Assembly (NCBI RefSeq): GCF_016863495.1
Contig: NZ_BOOZ01000035.1
Coordinates: 28,243 to 92,242 of the forward strand
Direction of reading: 5' to 3'
Source of the DNA: Micromonospora andamanensis
Lineage (GTDB): Bacteria; Actinomycetota; Actinomycetes; Mycobacteriales; Micromonosporaceae
DNA: 64,000 nt
In this document: positions 24,670 to 33,385 of the stretch, one piece after another
Position numbering within the stretch: the stretch's first letter is position 1
How the letters are laid out: the number at the start of each line of letters is the position of its first letter
Notes under the pieces: generated by a model
The model's database searches: none
Told to the model about the DNA's origin: nothing
What the model saw: the letters and a program-made list of their open reading frames with translations, nothing else
Position numbers and translations under genes: made by a program

Positions 24670-27179
24670 CTACGTCCTCCTTCGCTCCACGCCCCGAGCG
24701 GCGGCACGGGTATCTCGGTGGTCTCCTCAGCCTCGGCCCGCCGCACACCGCTGTACAACCTGGACAACATCCCGCCGACGGCGTCCGGGTCCGGATCGTT
24801 GCGACTCGCCGGCTGATCCGGGCGGGCCGGCTGGGTCACCGCACTGAGCTGCGCCATCGGCACCCGCACCGGGAGACCCCGCTCGTTCGTCCCGGCGGTC
24901 ACCGGCACGGCCGGCGGTGCCGGCGCGCCGGCACCGACAGTGGGTACGGCCGTCGAGGGCCCCTCCCGCGACCACCAGCCGCTGCCCCCGGTCGCCGGTG
25001 CCGCCGCCGGGGCGAGCACGTCCTCGGCGCGTACCGGCACCGGGTGGGCCTGGCGGGGCACGGTGGTCGGGCGCCGCCCGGCCACCGGCAGATCCGCTGG
25101 TCCCGGGTTGGCCGGTGCGACCGGCCGGGGCGTCGCGGCGGGCAGCCCGCGCGGCGACGGCACCGGGTCCAGGCTCGGCGGCGGCGCCGGGGCGAGCAGC
25201 GGATGCGGCAGCCGTACCCGGGCCACCAGCCCTCCGGCGCCGCCATGCAACCGCACCTCGATGCCGTGCCGGGCGGCGAGGTGACTGACCACGAACAGAC
25301 CCATCCGCTCGACCGTCGCCACGTCCGCGGCCGGCGGCGCGGCCAGCACCGCGTTCGCCTCGGCCAGCGCCGTCGGGCTCATCCCGAGACCCTGGTCGGC
25401 GATCTCGATCACCGCACCGGGCCCCTCGACCCGGGCCATCACCTGCACGATGGTGTCCGGTCGGGAGAAGGCTGTCGCATTTTCCAGCAGCTCGGCCAGC
25501 AGGTGCACCAGCTCGCCCACCGCGTGCCCGACCACGTGCAGGTCCGCCACCGCCTCGTGCCGGATCCGCTGGTACTGCTCGATCTCGGCGCTGGCCGCCA
25601 GCAGCACCGCGCTCAACCCGATCGGTCGGTTCCACCGGCGGGTCGACTCGGTACCGGCCAGCACCAGCAGGCTCTCGTCGTTACGGCGCATCCGGGCGGC
25701 GAGGTGATCCAGCTTGAACAGGTTCTCCAGCTGCTCGGGGTCGCCCTCCTCGCGCTCCAGGTCGTCGAGCAGCTCCAACTGCCGCTCCACGAGCACCTGG
25801 CTCCGCCGGGCGAGATTGACGAACATCGCGTTGACGTTGCGGCGCATGGTCGCCTGCTCGACCGCCACCCCGACGGCGCTGCGGTGCACCGCGACGAACG
25901 CCTCGGCCAGTTCACCGATCTCGTCGAGCGAACGCACGACCGCCGGTGAGACCTCGATCGGTGGGACGCCACCGGAGACCGACCGCAGCCGGGCCAGCGC
26001 CTCGGGCAGCTCGATCTGCGCGATCCGCAGCGCCTGTGACCGCAGCAGCCGGATCGACCTGGCCAACGACCTACCGATCAGTACCGAGATCAGCACCGCC
26101 ACCAGCAGGACCGTGATGATCACGCCGACGACCAGCAGCGTCTCCCGCAGCTGGGTTTCGCTCGCGTCGTCGGCCTGAGCCGAGGAGTCCGCCAGCACGT
26201 CCGCCTCGAAACCCCGCAACAGCTCGTGCCGGGCTTCGCTGGCGGTCCACCACTGCTCCCCGTCCAGCACCGTCGCCCCGGACGTGCCCTGCGACAGCGC
26301 CTGCTCCTCCATCCGGGAGGCGGCGACGAAAGCCGGATCCAGGCTCATCTCGTCGTAGCGGGTCACCTGTGCGTTCGTCGCGGCGACCCGGAACGCGCCG
26401 AGCGCGGTCAGCTGCCGGGCCCGCAGGTCGGGCAGTTGGGCCGCGTCCTCGGAGTCATAGCTGCCGAAGCGAGCCGCAGCGTACAGCTCCGCCCGGACCC
26501 GCGAGGACAGCTCCTTCGCCCGGGCGAACTGCACGTACCGCAGGACCGCGTCGGCCAACTCCGGGCGGTCGGCGCCCGGCGTCGGCTGGGCGAGCAGGTT
26601 CAGCAACGCGTCGATCGCGCGGTGGTAGTTGCCGATGATGGTGTCGTCGCTGAGCACCACTGTGGTAAGCGTGTTACGGATGTAGCCGACCTGCTGGTAC
26701 GCCTGGGAGGCCACCACGTAGACGTCCCGCCACGAGGCGTCCGCCTCGGCCAGCGGTTCGGCCGCCGCGCGCAGTTGCGCCGCCGCCTGGTCGGCGGCGT
26801 CGCGGTAGGGCTGCAACACGGCCAGCCGCTCCTCGCTGGCCTCCTCGTCGACGGCGCTGCGCAGGGCCGGCAGCTCGCCGGCCGTCCGGTCGCGTTCCAA
26901 CTGCAACCTGTGGGTCAGCGCGGTGATCTCGCGCCCGATGCCGACCTGCGCGGCGAAGTCACCAAGGGTGTCGGCCCGGGTGACCAGGCTCTGGGTCTGC
27001 ACCCCCGCCAGGACCAGGAAGGCGACCGACGGGATGACGAGCACCGTGGCCAGCTTCGTCCGCATCCGCCAGTCCTGCAGCCGCAGGGGGGAGCGACGCC
27101 TGTGGGGTACGACCCGGACGTCGAACCGACGCCGGCGGTGCTGCGACACCCCGTGCGCCTGCTCCGGTCCTACACCCAC
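24666..27179 (-). CDS. cvnA: Nitrate/nitrite-sensor-type histidine kinase (conservon CvnA)
   Basis: An 837-residue membrane sensor. After a basic N-tail and LQDWRMRTKL comes membrane span 1 (LATVLVIPSVAFLVLAG), a ~280-residue extracytoplasmic NIT-type sensor domain, membrane span 2 (LLVVGVIITVLLVAVLISVLIG), HAMP, a helical DHp-like region (FVNLARRSQVLVERQLELLDDLE) and an HATPase domain with N-box LLENATAFS and G-box DQGLGMS. The last ~200 residues are Pro-rich and disordered, as usual for CvnA. GTG at 27179 was preferred because a run of GGAGGAG lies just upstream; an in-frame ATG at 27230 is the alternative. It is coupled to cvnB. Confidence 0.92.
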   Translation of the reverse strand: MGVGPEQAHGVSQHRRRRFDVRVVPHRRRSPLRLQDWRMRTKLATVLVIPSVAFLVLAGVQTQSLVTRADTLGDFAAQVGIGREITALTHRLQLERDRTAGELPALRSAVDEEASEERLAVLQPYRDAADQAAAQLRAAAEPLAEADASWRDVYVVASQAYQQVGYIRNTLTTVVLSDDTIIGNYHRAIDALLNLLAQPTPGADRPELADAVLRYVQFARAKELSSRVRAELYAAARFGSYDSEDAAQLPDLRARQLTALGAFRVAATNAQVTRYDEMSLDPAFVAASRMEEQALSQGTSGATVLDGEQWWTASEARHELLRGFEADVLADSSAQADDASETQLRETLLVVGVIITVLLVAVLISVLIGRSLARSIRLLRSQALRIAQIELPEALARLRSVSGGVPPIEVSPAVVRSLDEIGELAEAFVAVHRSAVGVAVEQATMRRNVNAMFVNLARRSQVLVERQLELLDDLEREEGDPEQLENLFKLDHLAARMRRNDESLLVLAGTESTRRWNRPIGLSAVLLAASAEIEQYQRIRHEAVADLHVVGHAVGELVHLLAELLENATAFSRPDTIVQVMARVEGPGAVIEIADQGLGMSPTALAEANAVLAAPPAADVATVERMGLFVVSHLAARHGIEVRLHGGAGGLVARVRLPHPLLAPAPPPSLDPVPSPRGLPAATPRPVAPANPGPADLPVAGRRPTTVPRQAHPVPVRAEDVLAPAAAPATGGSGWWSREGPSTAVPTVGAGAPAPPAVPVTAGTNERGLPVRVPMAQLSAVTQPARPDQPASRNDPDPDAVGGMLSRLYSGVRRAEAEETTEIPVPPLGAWSEGGRR

Positions 27180-27304
27180 CCGCTCCTCCTCCCCCCACGC
27201 GTCCGCCGCGATCCGGGGAGCGCCGTCCATCCAACCAGGCCCGAGAGCAGTGTCAACGCCCTGCCCTTATGAATGGTTAAGGAAGGGTACTGCTGGTCGC
27301 CAGC

Positions 27305-28687
27305 CTATGCCGAGGTCGCCGACTCTTGATCATCCGTCCGGCCGATGTCGGCCACCACCACGGCGTCGGCGAGCCGGCCGGTGGCCACCAGCGCCGCCCC
27401 GGTGGCCCCGATCTCCGGGTGCCGCCCGAAGCCGACCGTCCGGGGTGCCAGCACCGCCGCGAACGCCTGCCGCCACCAGGCCGAGGCGGCAATCGCCCCG
27501 CCGCCGAGGACCACCTCCACCGGCCGACCCACGGTGGACTCCAGCTCCACCAGGTCGTCGACGACCTGCTCACAGACCCCGTACATCAGGTCGGCCAGCA
27601 TCTCCACAGCCGTGGTGTTGAAGCCCAGCCCCCGCAGCTCACCCAACCCGGCCGGTCGCCGACCCGGCGGACGGTCCCCGCCGAACCGGACGTTCGCCGG
27701 CCGACCCCCGCCGGGCGGCAGCAGCGCCAGCGCCTCCTCCAACGCCCGGCCGGTCGGCAGCCGCAGCTCCCGCTCGGCCCAGGCGAACAGGTTCCCGCCG
27801 GAGGAGTACGCGGCCCCGGTCACCACGTGGTCGTGGTCGACGCGGTAGCGCCACAGCCGGTGCGGCAGAACTGTCGCCTCGGCCGACGTCGACATCCGCT
27901 GCAACAACCGCACCGCCGACGACGTACCCACCGTCACCGCCGCCCGGGTCGGGTCCACGCAGCCGGAGCCGACGTTGGACGCGGCACCGTCGCCCAGCGG
28001 CGGTGCCCACCGCGCCGCGGCCAGGGCCGGCCACCGCCGGCCGAACTCGGCGCGCAGCCCACCGCGCCAGTCCCGGGCGACCAGGTCAGGCAGGTCCGAA
28101 CCGTCGCTGCCGGCCAGGGCGCAGGCCTCCGGATCCCAGTCCAGGGTGTGCAGGTCCAGCAGGCCGGTGCCGGAAGCCTGCGACATCGACATCGGCGCTT
28201 CGCGCAGCAACCGGCCGAGCACGTACTCCACCAGGCCGGTGAAACGGGCCACCCGGCCACCGGTGTGGGCCCGCAGCCAAGGCAGCCGCACCGACCAGTA
28301 GCAACGGTGCCACCAGGTGCCGGTGCGTTGGTGGAAGGCGTCGGGGTCGGCCGGGCCGACCGCCGTGGCCGGTGGCTCGGGCCGGGTGTCCAACCAGGTC
28401 AGGACCGGGCCGAGCGGCTCACCGTCGGCGCCCAGCGGCAGCACCGAGTGCCACTGGCCACTGATCGCCACCAGCTCCACCCCGTCCAACCAGCCCTGGC
28501 CGTGCAGCTCGTCGAGGCACTCGATCAGGCAGGCCAGGTAGTGGCGGGCGTCGAGGGTCCCGGCGCCCTCGTCGTCGACGCTGAGCACCACGCGGCGACG
28601 GGCCAACGCCCCCGGCAGCGGTTGGGCGTCGTCCAGCACGAGCCCACGCACCGACGAGGTGCCCAGGTCCAGCGCGAGAATCTTCAT
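27305..28687 (-). CDS. FGGY-family carbohydrate kinase
   Basis: A 460-residue sugar kinase of the FGGY family. The N-terminal phosphate-1 motif is LDLGTSSVRGLVLDD; VAISGQWHSVLPLG, SGTGLLDLHTLDWD and a C-terminal ATPase motif (VLGGGAIAASAWWRQ) follow. Gluconate/xylulose-type kinases have the same layout; this protein most resembles the gluconokinase branch, but the substrate is uncertain. It stands alone on the minus strand and starts 103 bp from the divergent trp leader. Confidence 0.88.
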   Translation of the reverse strand: MKILALDLGTSSVRGLVLDDAQPLPGALARRRVVLSVDDEGAGTLDARHYLACLIECLDELHGQGWLDGVELVAISGQWHSVLPLGADGEPLGPVLTWLDTRPEPPATAVGPADPDAFHQRTGTWWHRCYWSVRLPWLRAHTGGRVARFTGLVEYVLGRLLREAPMSMSQASGTGLLDLHTLDWDPEACALAGSDGSDLPDLVARDWRGGLRAEFGRRWPALAAARWAPPLGDGAASNVGSGCVDPTRAAVTVGTSSAVRLLQRMSTSAEATVLPHRLWRYRVDHDHVVTGAAYSSGGNLFAWAERELRLPTGRALEEALALLPPGGGRPANVRFGGDRPPGRRPAGLGELRGLGFNTTAVEMLADLMYGVCEQVVDDLVELESTVGRPVEVVLGGGAIAASAWWRQAFAAVLAPRTVGFGRHPEIGATGAALVATGRLADAVVVADIGRTDDQESATSA

Positions 28688-28777
28688 CGCGGGTCAACGT
28701 ACCCGGTGATCGCGACGCCACCACGTTTCCGCGCGCCAGGTCCGCCGATCGGCTTCCGCACCGACCACCCCGACGCG

Positions 28778-28783
28778 TAGAGT
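28778..28783 (+). promoter_or_regulatory. -10-like box of the trp leader transcript
   Basis: TAGAGT is 6 bp upstream of the leader ATG, so transcription would begin at or next to the start codon and the leader peptide would be translated from a leaderless mRNA. No good -35 hexamer is seen. Confidence 0.45.
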
Positions 28784-28789
28784 GTCCGC

Positions 28790-28849
28790 ATGCTCGCGCG
28801 ATTGACCTGCTGGTGGCCCGCCGACCCGGCGGCCCTCCCCCGCGCGTAG
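28790..28849 (+). CDS. trpL: trp leader peptide (tandem Trp codons)
   Basis: A 19-residue reading frame, MLARLTCWWPADPAALPRA, with consecutive TGG codons at 28811-28816. Tryptophan is the rarest residue and tandem Trp codons in a short upstream frame are the hallmark of trp attenuation; comparable leaders precede trpE genes in Streptomyces. The frame ends in TAG 94 bp before the anthranilate-synthase-type gene, and the sequence between forms mutually exclusive hairpins. It has no Shine-Dalgarno sequence, which fits leaderless translation. Confidence 0.88.
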   Translation: MLARLTCWWPADPAALPRA

Positions 28850-28883
28850 CTTCATCCACGCGGCCGCCCGACGAGGCGGCCGC
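28818..28883 (+). promoter_or_regulatory. trp transcription attenuator (pause, antiterminator and terminator stems)
   Basis: Three competing pairings can be drawn: a pause stem 28818-28822/28828-28832 (CCGCC/GGCGG) just after the Trp codons; an antiterminator 28828-28834/28862-28868 (GGCGGCC/GGCCGCC); and a terminator 28860-28868/28875-28883, a perfect 9-bp stem with a 6-nt loop. A ribosome stalled at the Trp codons would cover the first arm and free the antiterminator. A U run is lacking, as in many actinomycete terminators. Confidence 0.8.
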
Positions 28884-28943
28884 CGGTCATGTCTCCGGCC
28901 CCGGGCCGCCCCCGACGGCGGTCGCCCGGCCCGAGGAGACCCG

Positions 28944-30854
28944 ATGCACCAGCTCACCGACCTGCTCACCACGCTCGCCGCCGGCCTCGACCCCGGCCCG
29001 TTCGCCCTGTTACGCCGCGACGACGCCGACCATCTCGACCTGTTCACCGGTACCGTGACGACAGTCGACCGGCTCGCCGACGTGCCCCTGCCCGCCGCCC
29101 CGGCCGGCCCCGCGACGCTGGCCCTGGTGCCGTACCGGCAGGTCGTCGAGCGAGGCTTCGAGTGTGTCGACGACGGGGCGCCCCTGGAATGCCTGCGCAT
29201 CGACAGCCGCCACCGGCTGCCGCTGGACGGCGTGCTCGACGCGCTGCCCAGCGCTGCGGTCCGCACCACCGGTGCCGCCTTCGACATCAGCGACGACGAG
29301 TACGCCGCAATCGTGGCCCGGGTGCTGGCCGACGAGATCGGTCACGGTGAGGGCGCCAACTTCGTCATCCACCGCACCCTGCGCGCCCAGGTGCAGGGTG
29401 CCCCGCTGACCGCCGCGCTGGCCGCGCTGCGCTCACTGCTGACCCGGGAACGTGGCGCGTACTGGACGTTCGTGGTGCACACCGGCACCCGCACCCTGGT
29501 CGGCGCCAGCCCGGAGCGGCACGTCAGCGTCGACGACGGTCTGGTGATGATGAACCCGATCAGCGGCACCTTCCGGCACACCGGCGCCGCCGCCGACCGG
29601 GCGGCGCTGCTGCGCTTCCTCGCCGACACCAAGGAGACCGAGGAGCTGTACATGGTCCTCGACGAGGAGTTGAAGATGATGGCCACCGTCGCCGAGCACG
29701 GTGGGCAGGTGGTCGGGCCGTACCTGAAGGAGATGTCACACCTGGCGCACACGGAGTACCTGCTGGCCGGACGGGGCTCGAAGGACGTCCGCGAGGTGCT
29801 ACGGGAGACCATGTTCGCGCCGACGGTGACCGGCAGCCCGATGGAGAACGCCTGCCGGGTCATCGCCCGCCACGAACGCACCGGACGCCGCTACTACTCG
29901 GGGGTCCTCGCCCTGCTCGGCCACGACGAGACGGGCCGGCAGACCCTCGACGCCCCCATCCTGATCCGGACCGCCGAGATCTCCCCCACCGGTGAGCTGC
30001 GGGTACCTGTCGGCGCGACCCTGGTCCGCCACTCCACCCCCGCCGCCGAGGTCGCGGAGACCCACGCCAAGGCCGCCGGCGTGCTGGCCGCCCTCGGCCT
30101 CGGCCCGCAGGCACCGGCCGGGCCGCACCCGGCCCGGCGGCTGGCCGACGATCCGCAGGTGCGTGCCGCCCTCGCCGCCCGCAACGCCCCGCTGGCCCGG
30201 TTCTGGCTCGACCAGCGGCCACCGGGCACCCTGGCCCTGCCCGCCCTGGCCGGACGCCGGGCCCTCATCGTCGACGGGGAGGACACCTTCACCGGGATGC
30301 TGGCCCATCAGCTCGGCGCGCTCGGGCTGTCGGTGACCGTCCGGCCGTGGCAGGACGAGCAGCCGGTCCGGGCGTACGACCTGGTGGTGGTCGGCCCGGG
30401 CCCGGGTGACCCGACCGGTGACACGGAGAAGATGACGAGGCTGCGGGCCCTGCTCACCGAGCTGCTGGACGCCGGGCACCCGACGCTCACCGTCTGCCTC
30501 GGCCACCAGCTCCTCGCCGGCCTGCTCGGGCTGCCCGTGCACCGGCGGGACGCGCCCTACCAGGGGTTGCAGCGCACCGTCACCCTCTTCGGCACGCCCC
30601 GCCGGGTCGGCTTCTACGCCACCTTCACCGCCCGCGCCGCCACCAACCACCACGACGGCCCGTACGGCCCTGTGGAACTGGCCCGCGACGAGGCCGACGG
30701 CGCGGTGCACGCCCTGCGCGGACGCGGTTTCGCCGGGGTGCAGTTCCATCCCGAGTCGGTGCTCAGCCCGGACGGGGTGGCGGTCCTGGCCGAGCTGCTG
30801 CCCGACCTGCTGCCCACGCCGGCCGGCGAGTTGTCCCCGGCGGCGCAGGCATAG
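28944..30854 (+). CDS. trpEG: Fused anthranilate synthase (TrpE-TrpG / PhzE-type)
   Basis: A 636-residue fusion. Residues ~110-390 form a chorismate-binding domain (ASPERHVSV, NPISGTFRH, TKETEELYMVLDEE, then GSPMENACRVIARHE and YYSGVLAL), and residues ~445-625 a class I glutamine amidotransferase with Cys518 (TVCLGHQ), His602 and Glu604 (FHPES). Together they convert chorismate and glutamine to anthranilate, or to 2-amino-2-deoxyisochorismate in the PhzE branch. The Trp-codon attenuator upstream argues for tryptophan biosynthesis. No other trp or phenazine gene is nearby. The ATG is preceded by GAGGAG. The classic LLES feedback-inhibition motif is not seen. Confidence 0.9.
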   Translation: MHQLTDLLTTLAAGLDPGPFALLRRDDADHLDLFTGTVTTVDRLADVPLPAAPAGPATLALVPYRQVVERGFECVDDGAPLECLRIDSRHRLPLDGVLDALPSAAVRTTGAAFDISDDEYAAIVARVLADEIGHGEGANFVIHRTLRAQVQGAPLTAALAALRSLLTRERGAYWTFVVHTGTRTLVGASPERHVSVDDGLVMMNPISGTFRHTGAAADRAALLRFLADTKETEELYMVLDEELKMMATVAEHGGQVVGPYLKEMSHLAHTEYLLAGRGSKDVREVLRETMFAPTVTGSPMENACRVIARHERTGRRYYSGVLALLGHDETGRQTLDAPILIRTAEISPTGELRVPVGATLVRHSTPAAEVAETHAKAAGVLAALGLGPQAPAGPHPARRLADDPQVRAALAARNAPLARFWLDQRPPGTLALPALAGRRALIVDGEDTFTGMLAHQLGALGLSVTVRPWQDEQPVRAYDLVVVGPGPGDPTGDTEKMTRLRALLTELLDAGHPTLTVCLGHQLLAGLLGLPVHRRDAPYQGLQRTVTLFGTPRRVGFYATFTARAATNHHDGPYGPVELARDEADGAVHALRGRGFAGVQFHPESVLSPDGVAVLAELLPDLLPTPAGELSPAAQA

Positions 30855-30885
30855 CCGGGCCGATCCGGGGTAGCGCTGTGAACGG

Positions 30886-30929
30886 CCGGCGGTCCGGACG
30901 GGACTGAGAGCCCCCGCCCGGACCGCCGG
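30886..30929. terminator. Bidirectional terminator between trpEG and wrbA
   Basis: A 12-bp perfect stem (CCGGCGGTCCGG with CCGGACCGCCGG), with extra pairing inside the 20-nt loop, lies midway between the convergent stops. Confidence 0.8.
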
Positions 30930-30951
30930 TCCCACAGCAGTGGTGGACCGC

Positions 30952-31569
30952 TCAGCCGGCCAGGCCCTGCTTGAGCGCGGCACCGATGCGCACCGCACGC
31001 TTGGCGGTCAGCGCGGTCGCCCCCAACGCGACATGGTCGGGCGGCACTTCACCGTTGTTGCTTGTGTGCGAGGCACCGTACGGGTTGCCGGCGGTGAACT
31101 GGCTCGGATCGGTGTACCCGGGAGCGACCACGACCCCGCCCCAGTGGTAGAAGACGTTGAACAGCGACAGCAGGGTCGACTCCTGCCCACCGTGCTCGGT
31201 GGCGGTGGAGGTGAAGGCCGAGTAGACCTTGTCGGCCAGCGCCCCCTGGGCCCACAGCGGGCCGGTGGTGTCGATGAACTGCTTGAGCTGGGCGGCGATC
31301 ATGCCGTAACGCGTCGGCGCACCGAAGATCACCACGTCCGCCCAGCTGAGATCGTCCGGCTGCGCCTCGTCCACGTCCTGGGTCTCCAACCGGTGCGCCT
31401 GCCATCCCGAGTTGGAGCGGATCGCCTCGTCCGGTGCCAGCTCACGGACCTTGCGCAGCCGGACCTCCGCACCCGCCTCGCCGGCCGCCTCCGCTGCCGC
31501 CAGCGCCATCTGGTAGGTGATGCCTGTCGCGCTGTAGTAGATCACCGCCACCTTGACCTGTGCCGCCAT
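30952..31569 (-). CDS. wrbA: NAD(P)H:quinone oxidoreductase type IV (WrbA)
   Basis: A 205-residue flavodoxin-like protein. VAVIYYSATGITYQMA is the FMN phosphate-binding loop, DVVIFGAPTRYGMIAAQLKQFIDTTG the isoalloxazine-contact segment, and FTSTATEHGGQESTLLSLFN the WrbA-specific insertion. WrbA reduces quinones by two electrons, avoiding semiquinone radicals. The ATG at 31569 follows AAGGA at good spacing. It diverges from the ABC/two-component operon; the 146-bp gap holds an inverted repeat. Confidence 0.94.
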   Translation of the reverse strand: MAAQVKVAVIYYSATGITYQMALAAAEAAGEAGAEVRLRKVRELAPDEAIRSNSGWQAHRLETQDVDEAQPDDLSWADVVIFGAPTRYGMIAAQLKQFIDTTGPLWAQGALADKVYSAFTSTATEHGGQESTLLSLFNVFYHWGGVVVAPGYTDPSQFTAGNPYGASHTSNNGEVPPDHVALGATALTAKRAVRIGAALKQGLAG

Positions 31570-31635
31570 CGCTCGTCCTTCCGTCTCGGGATCAGCTTCC
31601 GCGACTACCCGATGCTTGCGCCGACAAACACCTGT

Positions 31636-31659
31636 GGTGTCCACCTGTCGACGGACACC
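31636..31659. promoter_or_regulatory. Inverted repeat between wrbA and the ABC operon
   Basis: GGTGTCC-N10-GGACACC, perfect 7-bp arms, is centred 69 bp upstream of the ABC ATPase start. It is a candidate site for the operon's own LuxR-type response regulator or another dimeric regulator. Confidence 0.45.
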
Positions 31660-31715
31660 GCGGTTCCGTCCACCGGTCGTCCCGTACCGCGCCCCGGCCG
31701 GCAGACCATCGGGAC

Positions 31716-32555
31716 ATGACCGAAACCCCCGCCATCCGCGTACGCGGATTACGCAGGACGTACGGCGACACAGTCGCCGTCGCCGGCCTGGACCTTGACG
31801 TCGGTGCCGGCGAGGTGGTGGCCCTGCTCGGCCCCAACGGAGCGGGCAAGACCACCACCATCGAGATCCTGGAGGGTCACCGTCACCGCGACGCCGGTGC
31901 GGTGAACGTGCTTGGCCACGACCCGGCCCACGCCGACCTGGACTGGCGCGCCCGCATCGGCATCGTCACCCAGGACAGCGGCGACCTCGGCGAGCTGACC
32001 GTCCACGAGTCGGTCAGCCACTTCGCCCACTACTACCCCCGCCCCCATGACCCGGAGCAGGTCATCGAACTGGTCGGCCTCACCGCGAAGGCCACTGCCC
32101 GGGTACGGACCCTCTCCGGCGGCCAGCGCCGTCGTCTGGATGTCGCCCTCGGCATCGTCGGCCGTCCCCGGCTGCTCTTCCTCGACGAGCCGACCACCGG
32201 CTTCGACCCGCAGGCCCGCCGCCGGTTCTGGGACCTGATCCGGCAGTTGGCCGGCGCCGGGGGTTGCACCATCCTGCTGAGCACCCACTACCTGCAGGAG
32301 GCCGAGGCGCTGGCCGACCGGGTAGCCGTCATCGTCGGCGGCCGGATCGTCGCCGACGCCACCCCGGCCGCCCTCGTCGGGCGGGCCACCGCACGCACCG
32401 TGGTGCGCTGGTCCGACGGCCGGCAGGAGACCGACGACCCGGCCGCGCTCATCGCGACGCTCACCACCCGGTACGGCGGCGCCGTACCGGAACTGACAGT
32501 CAGTCGCCCGAGCCTGGAAGACGTCTACCTCGACCTGATCGGAGACGGCTCATGA
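31716..32555 (+). CDS. ABC exporter ATP-binding subunit
   Basis: A 279-residue ABC-2-type ATPase. Walker A GPNGAGKTTT, Q-loop TQDSGDLGE, signature LSGGQRRRLDVAL, Walker B LLFLDEPTTGFDP and switch STHYLQEAE are all intact. The protein belongs to the drug/antibiotic-export (DrrA/CcmA-like) type, judged from the GILEG-like EILEGHRHRDAGAV segment and C-terminal SLEDVYLDL. The stop overlaps the permease ATG (ATGA). The same transcript encodes a histidine kinase and response regulator. Confidence 0.94.
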   Translation: MTETPAIRVRGLRRTYGDTVAVAGLDLDVGAGEVVALLGPNGAGKTTTIEILEGHRHRDAGAVNVLGHDPAHADLDWRARIGIVTQDSGDLGELTVHESVSHFAHYYPRPHDPEQVIELVGLTAKATARVRTLSGGQRRRLDVALGIVGRPRLLFLDEPTTGFDPQARRRFWDLIRQLAGAGGCTILLSTHYLQEAEALADRVAVIVGGRIVADATPAALVGRATARTVVRWSDGRQETDDPAALIATLTTRYGGAVPELTVSRPSLEDVYLDLIGDGS

Positions 32556-33385
32556 CCACCACCGTCCGCCCCGGCACGCCGCAGCGCCCCTCGGCGGTCC
32601 GGCTCGGCCTGCACCGCGCGACGATCGAACTGAAAGGCTTCTTCCGGGAACGTGACGCGGTGGCGTTCACCTTCGCCATGCCGGCGGTGATCCTCGCCCT
32701 GCTCGGCTCGATCTTCGACGGCGTCTACCCCGGCAGCGACGTGACCTCCGCGCAGTACCTGGCACCGAGCATGATCGCCGCCGGGGTTGCCTCGACGACC
32801 TTCATCAACCTCGGCACCGGCATCGCCGCCGACCGTGACGACGGCACCCTGCGCCGGCTGCGTGGCGCGCCGATGCCGCCGTCGGCGTACTTCATCGGCA
32901 AGATCCTGATGGCCCTGGTGGTCACCGTCGGCGAGACGGTTCTGCTGCTCGGCATCGCGGTGCTCGCCTTCGACCTGTCCCTGCCCACCGACCCGGTCCG
33001 CTGGCTCACCTTCGGCTGGGTCTTCCTGCTCGGGGCGACCGCCTGCGCCCTGACCGGCATCGCCGCGAGCAGCCTCGCCGGCTCGGCCCGCAGCGCCGGC
33101 GCCGTGATGAACCTGCCCTACCTGGTGCTGGCCTTCATCTCGGGGGTCTTCTACACACCAGTCGGTCAACTGCCAGAGCCGCTGCTCACGGTCGGCTCAC
33201 TGTTCCCACTCAAGTGGATGGCGCAGGGCTTCCGATCGGTGTTCCTGCCCGACAGCATCCTCCCGCAGGAGGTCGTACCCTCCTGGGAACCCGGCCGGAT
33301 CGCGCTGGTACTGGCCGCCTGGTGCATCGGAGGAATGGTGCTGTGTCTGACCACCTTCCGCTGGCGGGGTCGACGCTCCCGGTGA
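32552..33385 (+). CDS. ABC-2-type permease
   Basis: A 277-residue membrane protein with six hydrophobic helices and the ABC-2 pattern: an N-terminal amphipathic stretch (LKGFFRERDAVAFTFAMPAVILALLGSIF), the central DRDDGTLRRLRGAPM loop, and the GVFYTPVGQLPEPLLTVGSLFPLKWMAQGFR segment before the last helix. It pairs with the upstream ATPase to form a homodimeric exporter. The substrate is unknown; linkage to a NarL-type two-component system suggests a sensed envelope stress or antibiotic. Confidence 0.93.
   Translation: MTTTVRPGTPQRPSAVRLGLHRATIELKGFFRERDAVAFTFAMPAVILALLGSIFDGVYPGSDVTSAQYLAPSMIAAGVASTTFINLGTGIAADRDDGTLRRLRGAPMPPSAYFIGKILMALVVTVGETVLLLGIAVLAFDLSLPTDPVRWLTFGWVFLLGATACALTGIAASSLAGSARSAGAVMNLPYLVLAFISGVFYTPVGQLPEPLLTVGSLFPLKWMAQGFRSVFLPDSILPQEVVPSWEPGRIALVLAAWCIGGMVLCLTTFRWRGRRSR

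Noticed and set aside
28944..30854. Phenazine biosynthesis (PhzE) cluster
   Set aside because: The protein has PhzE-like architecture, but no other phz gene is nearby and the upstream Trp-codon attenuator indicates tryptophan control.
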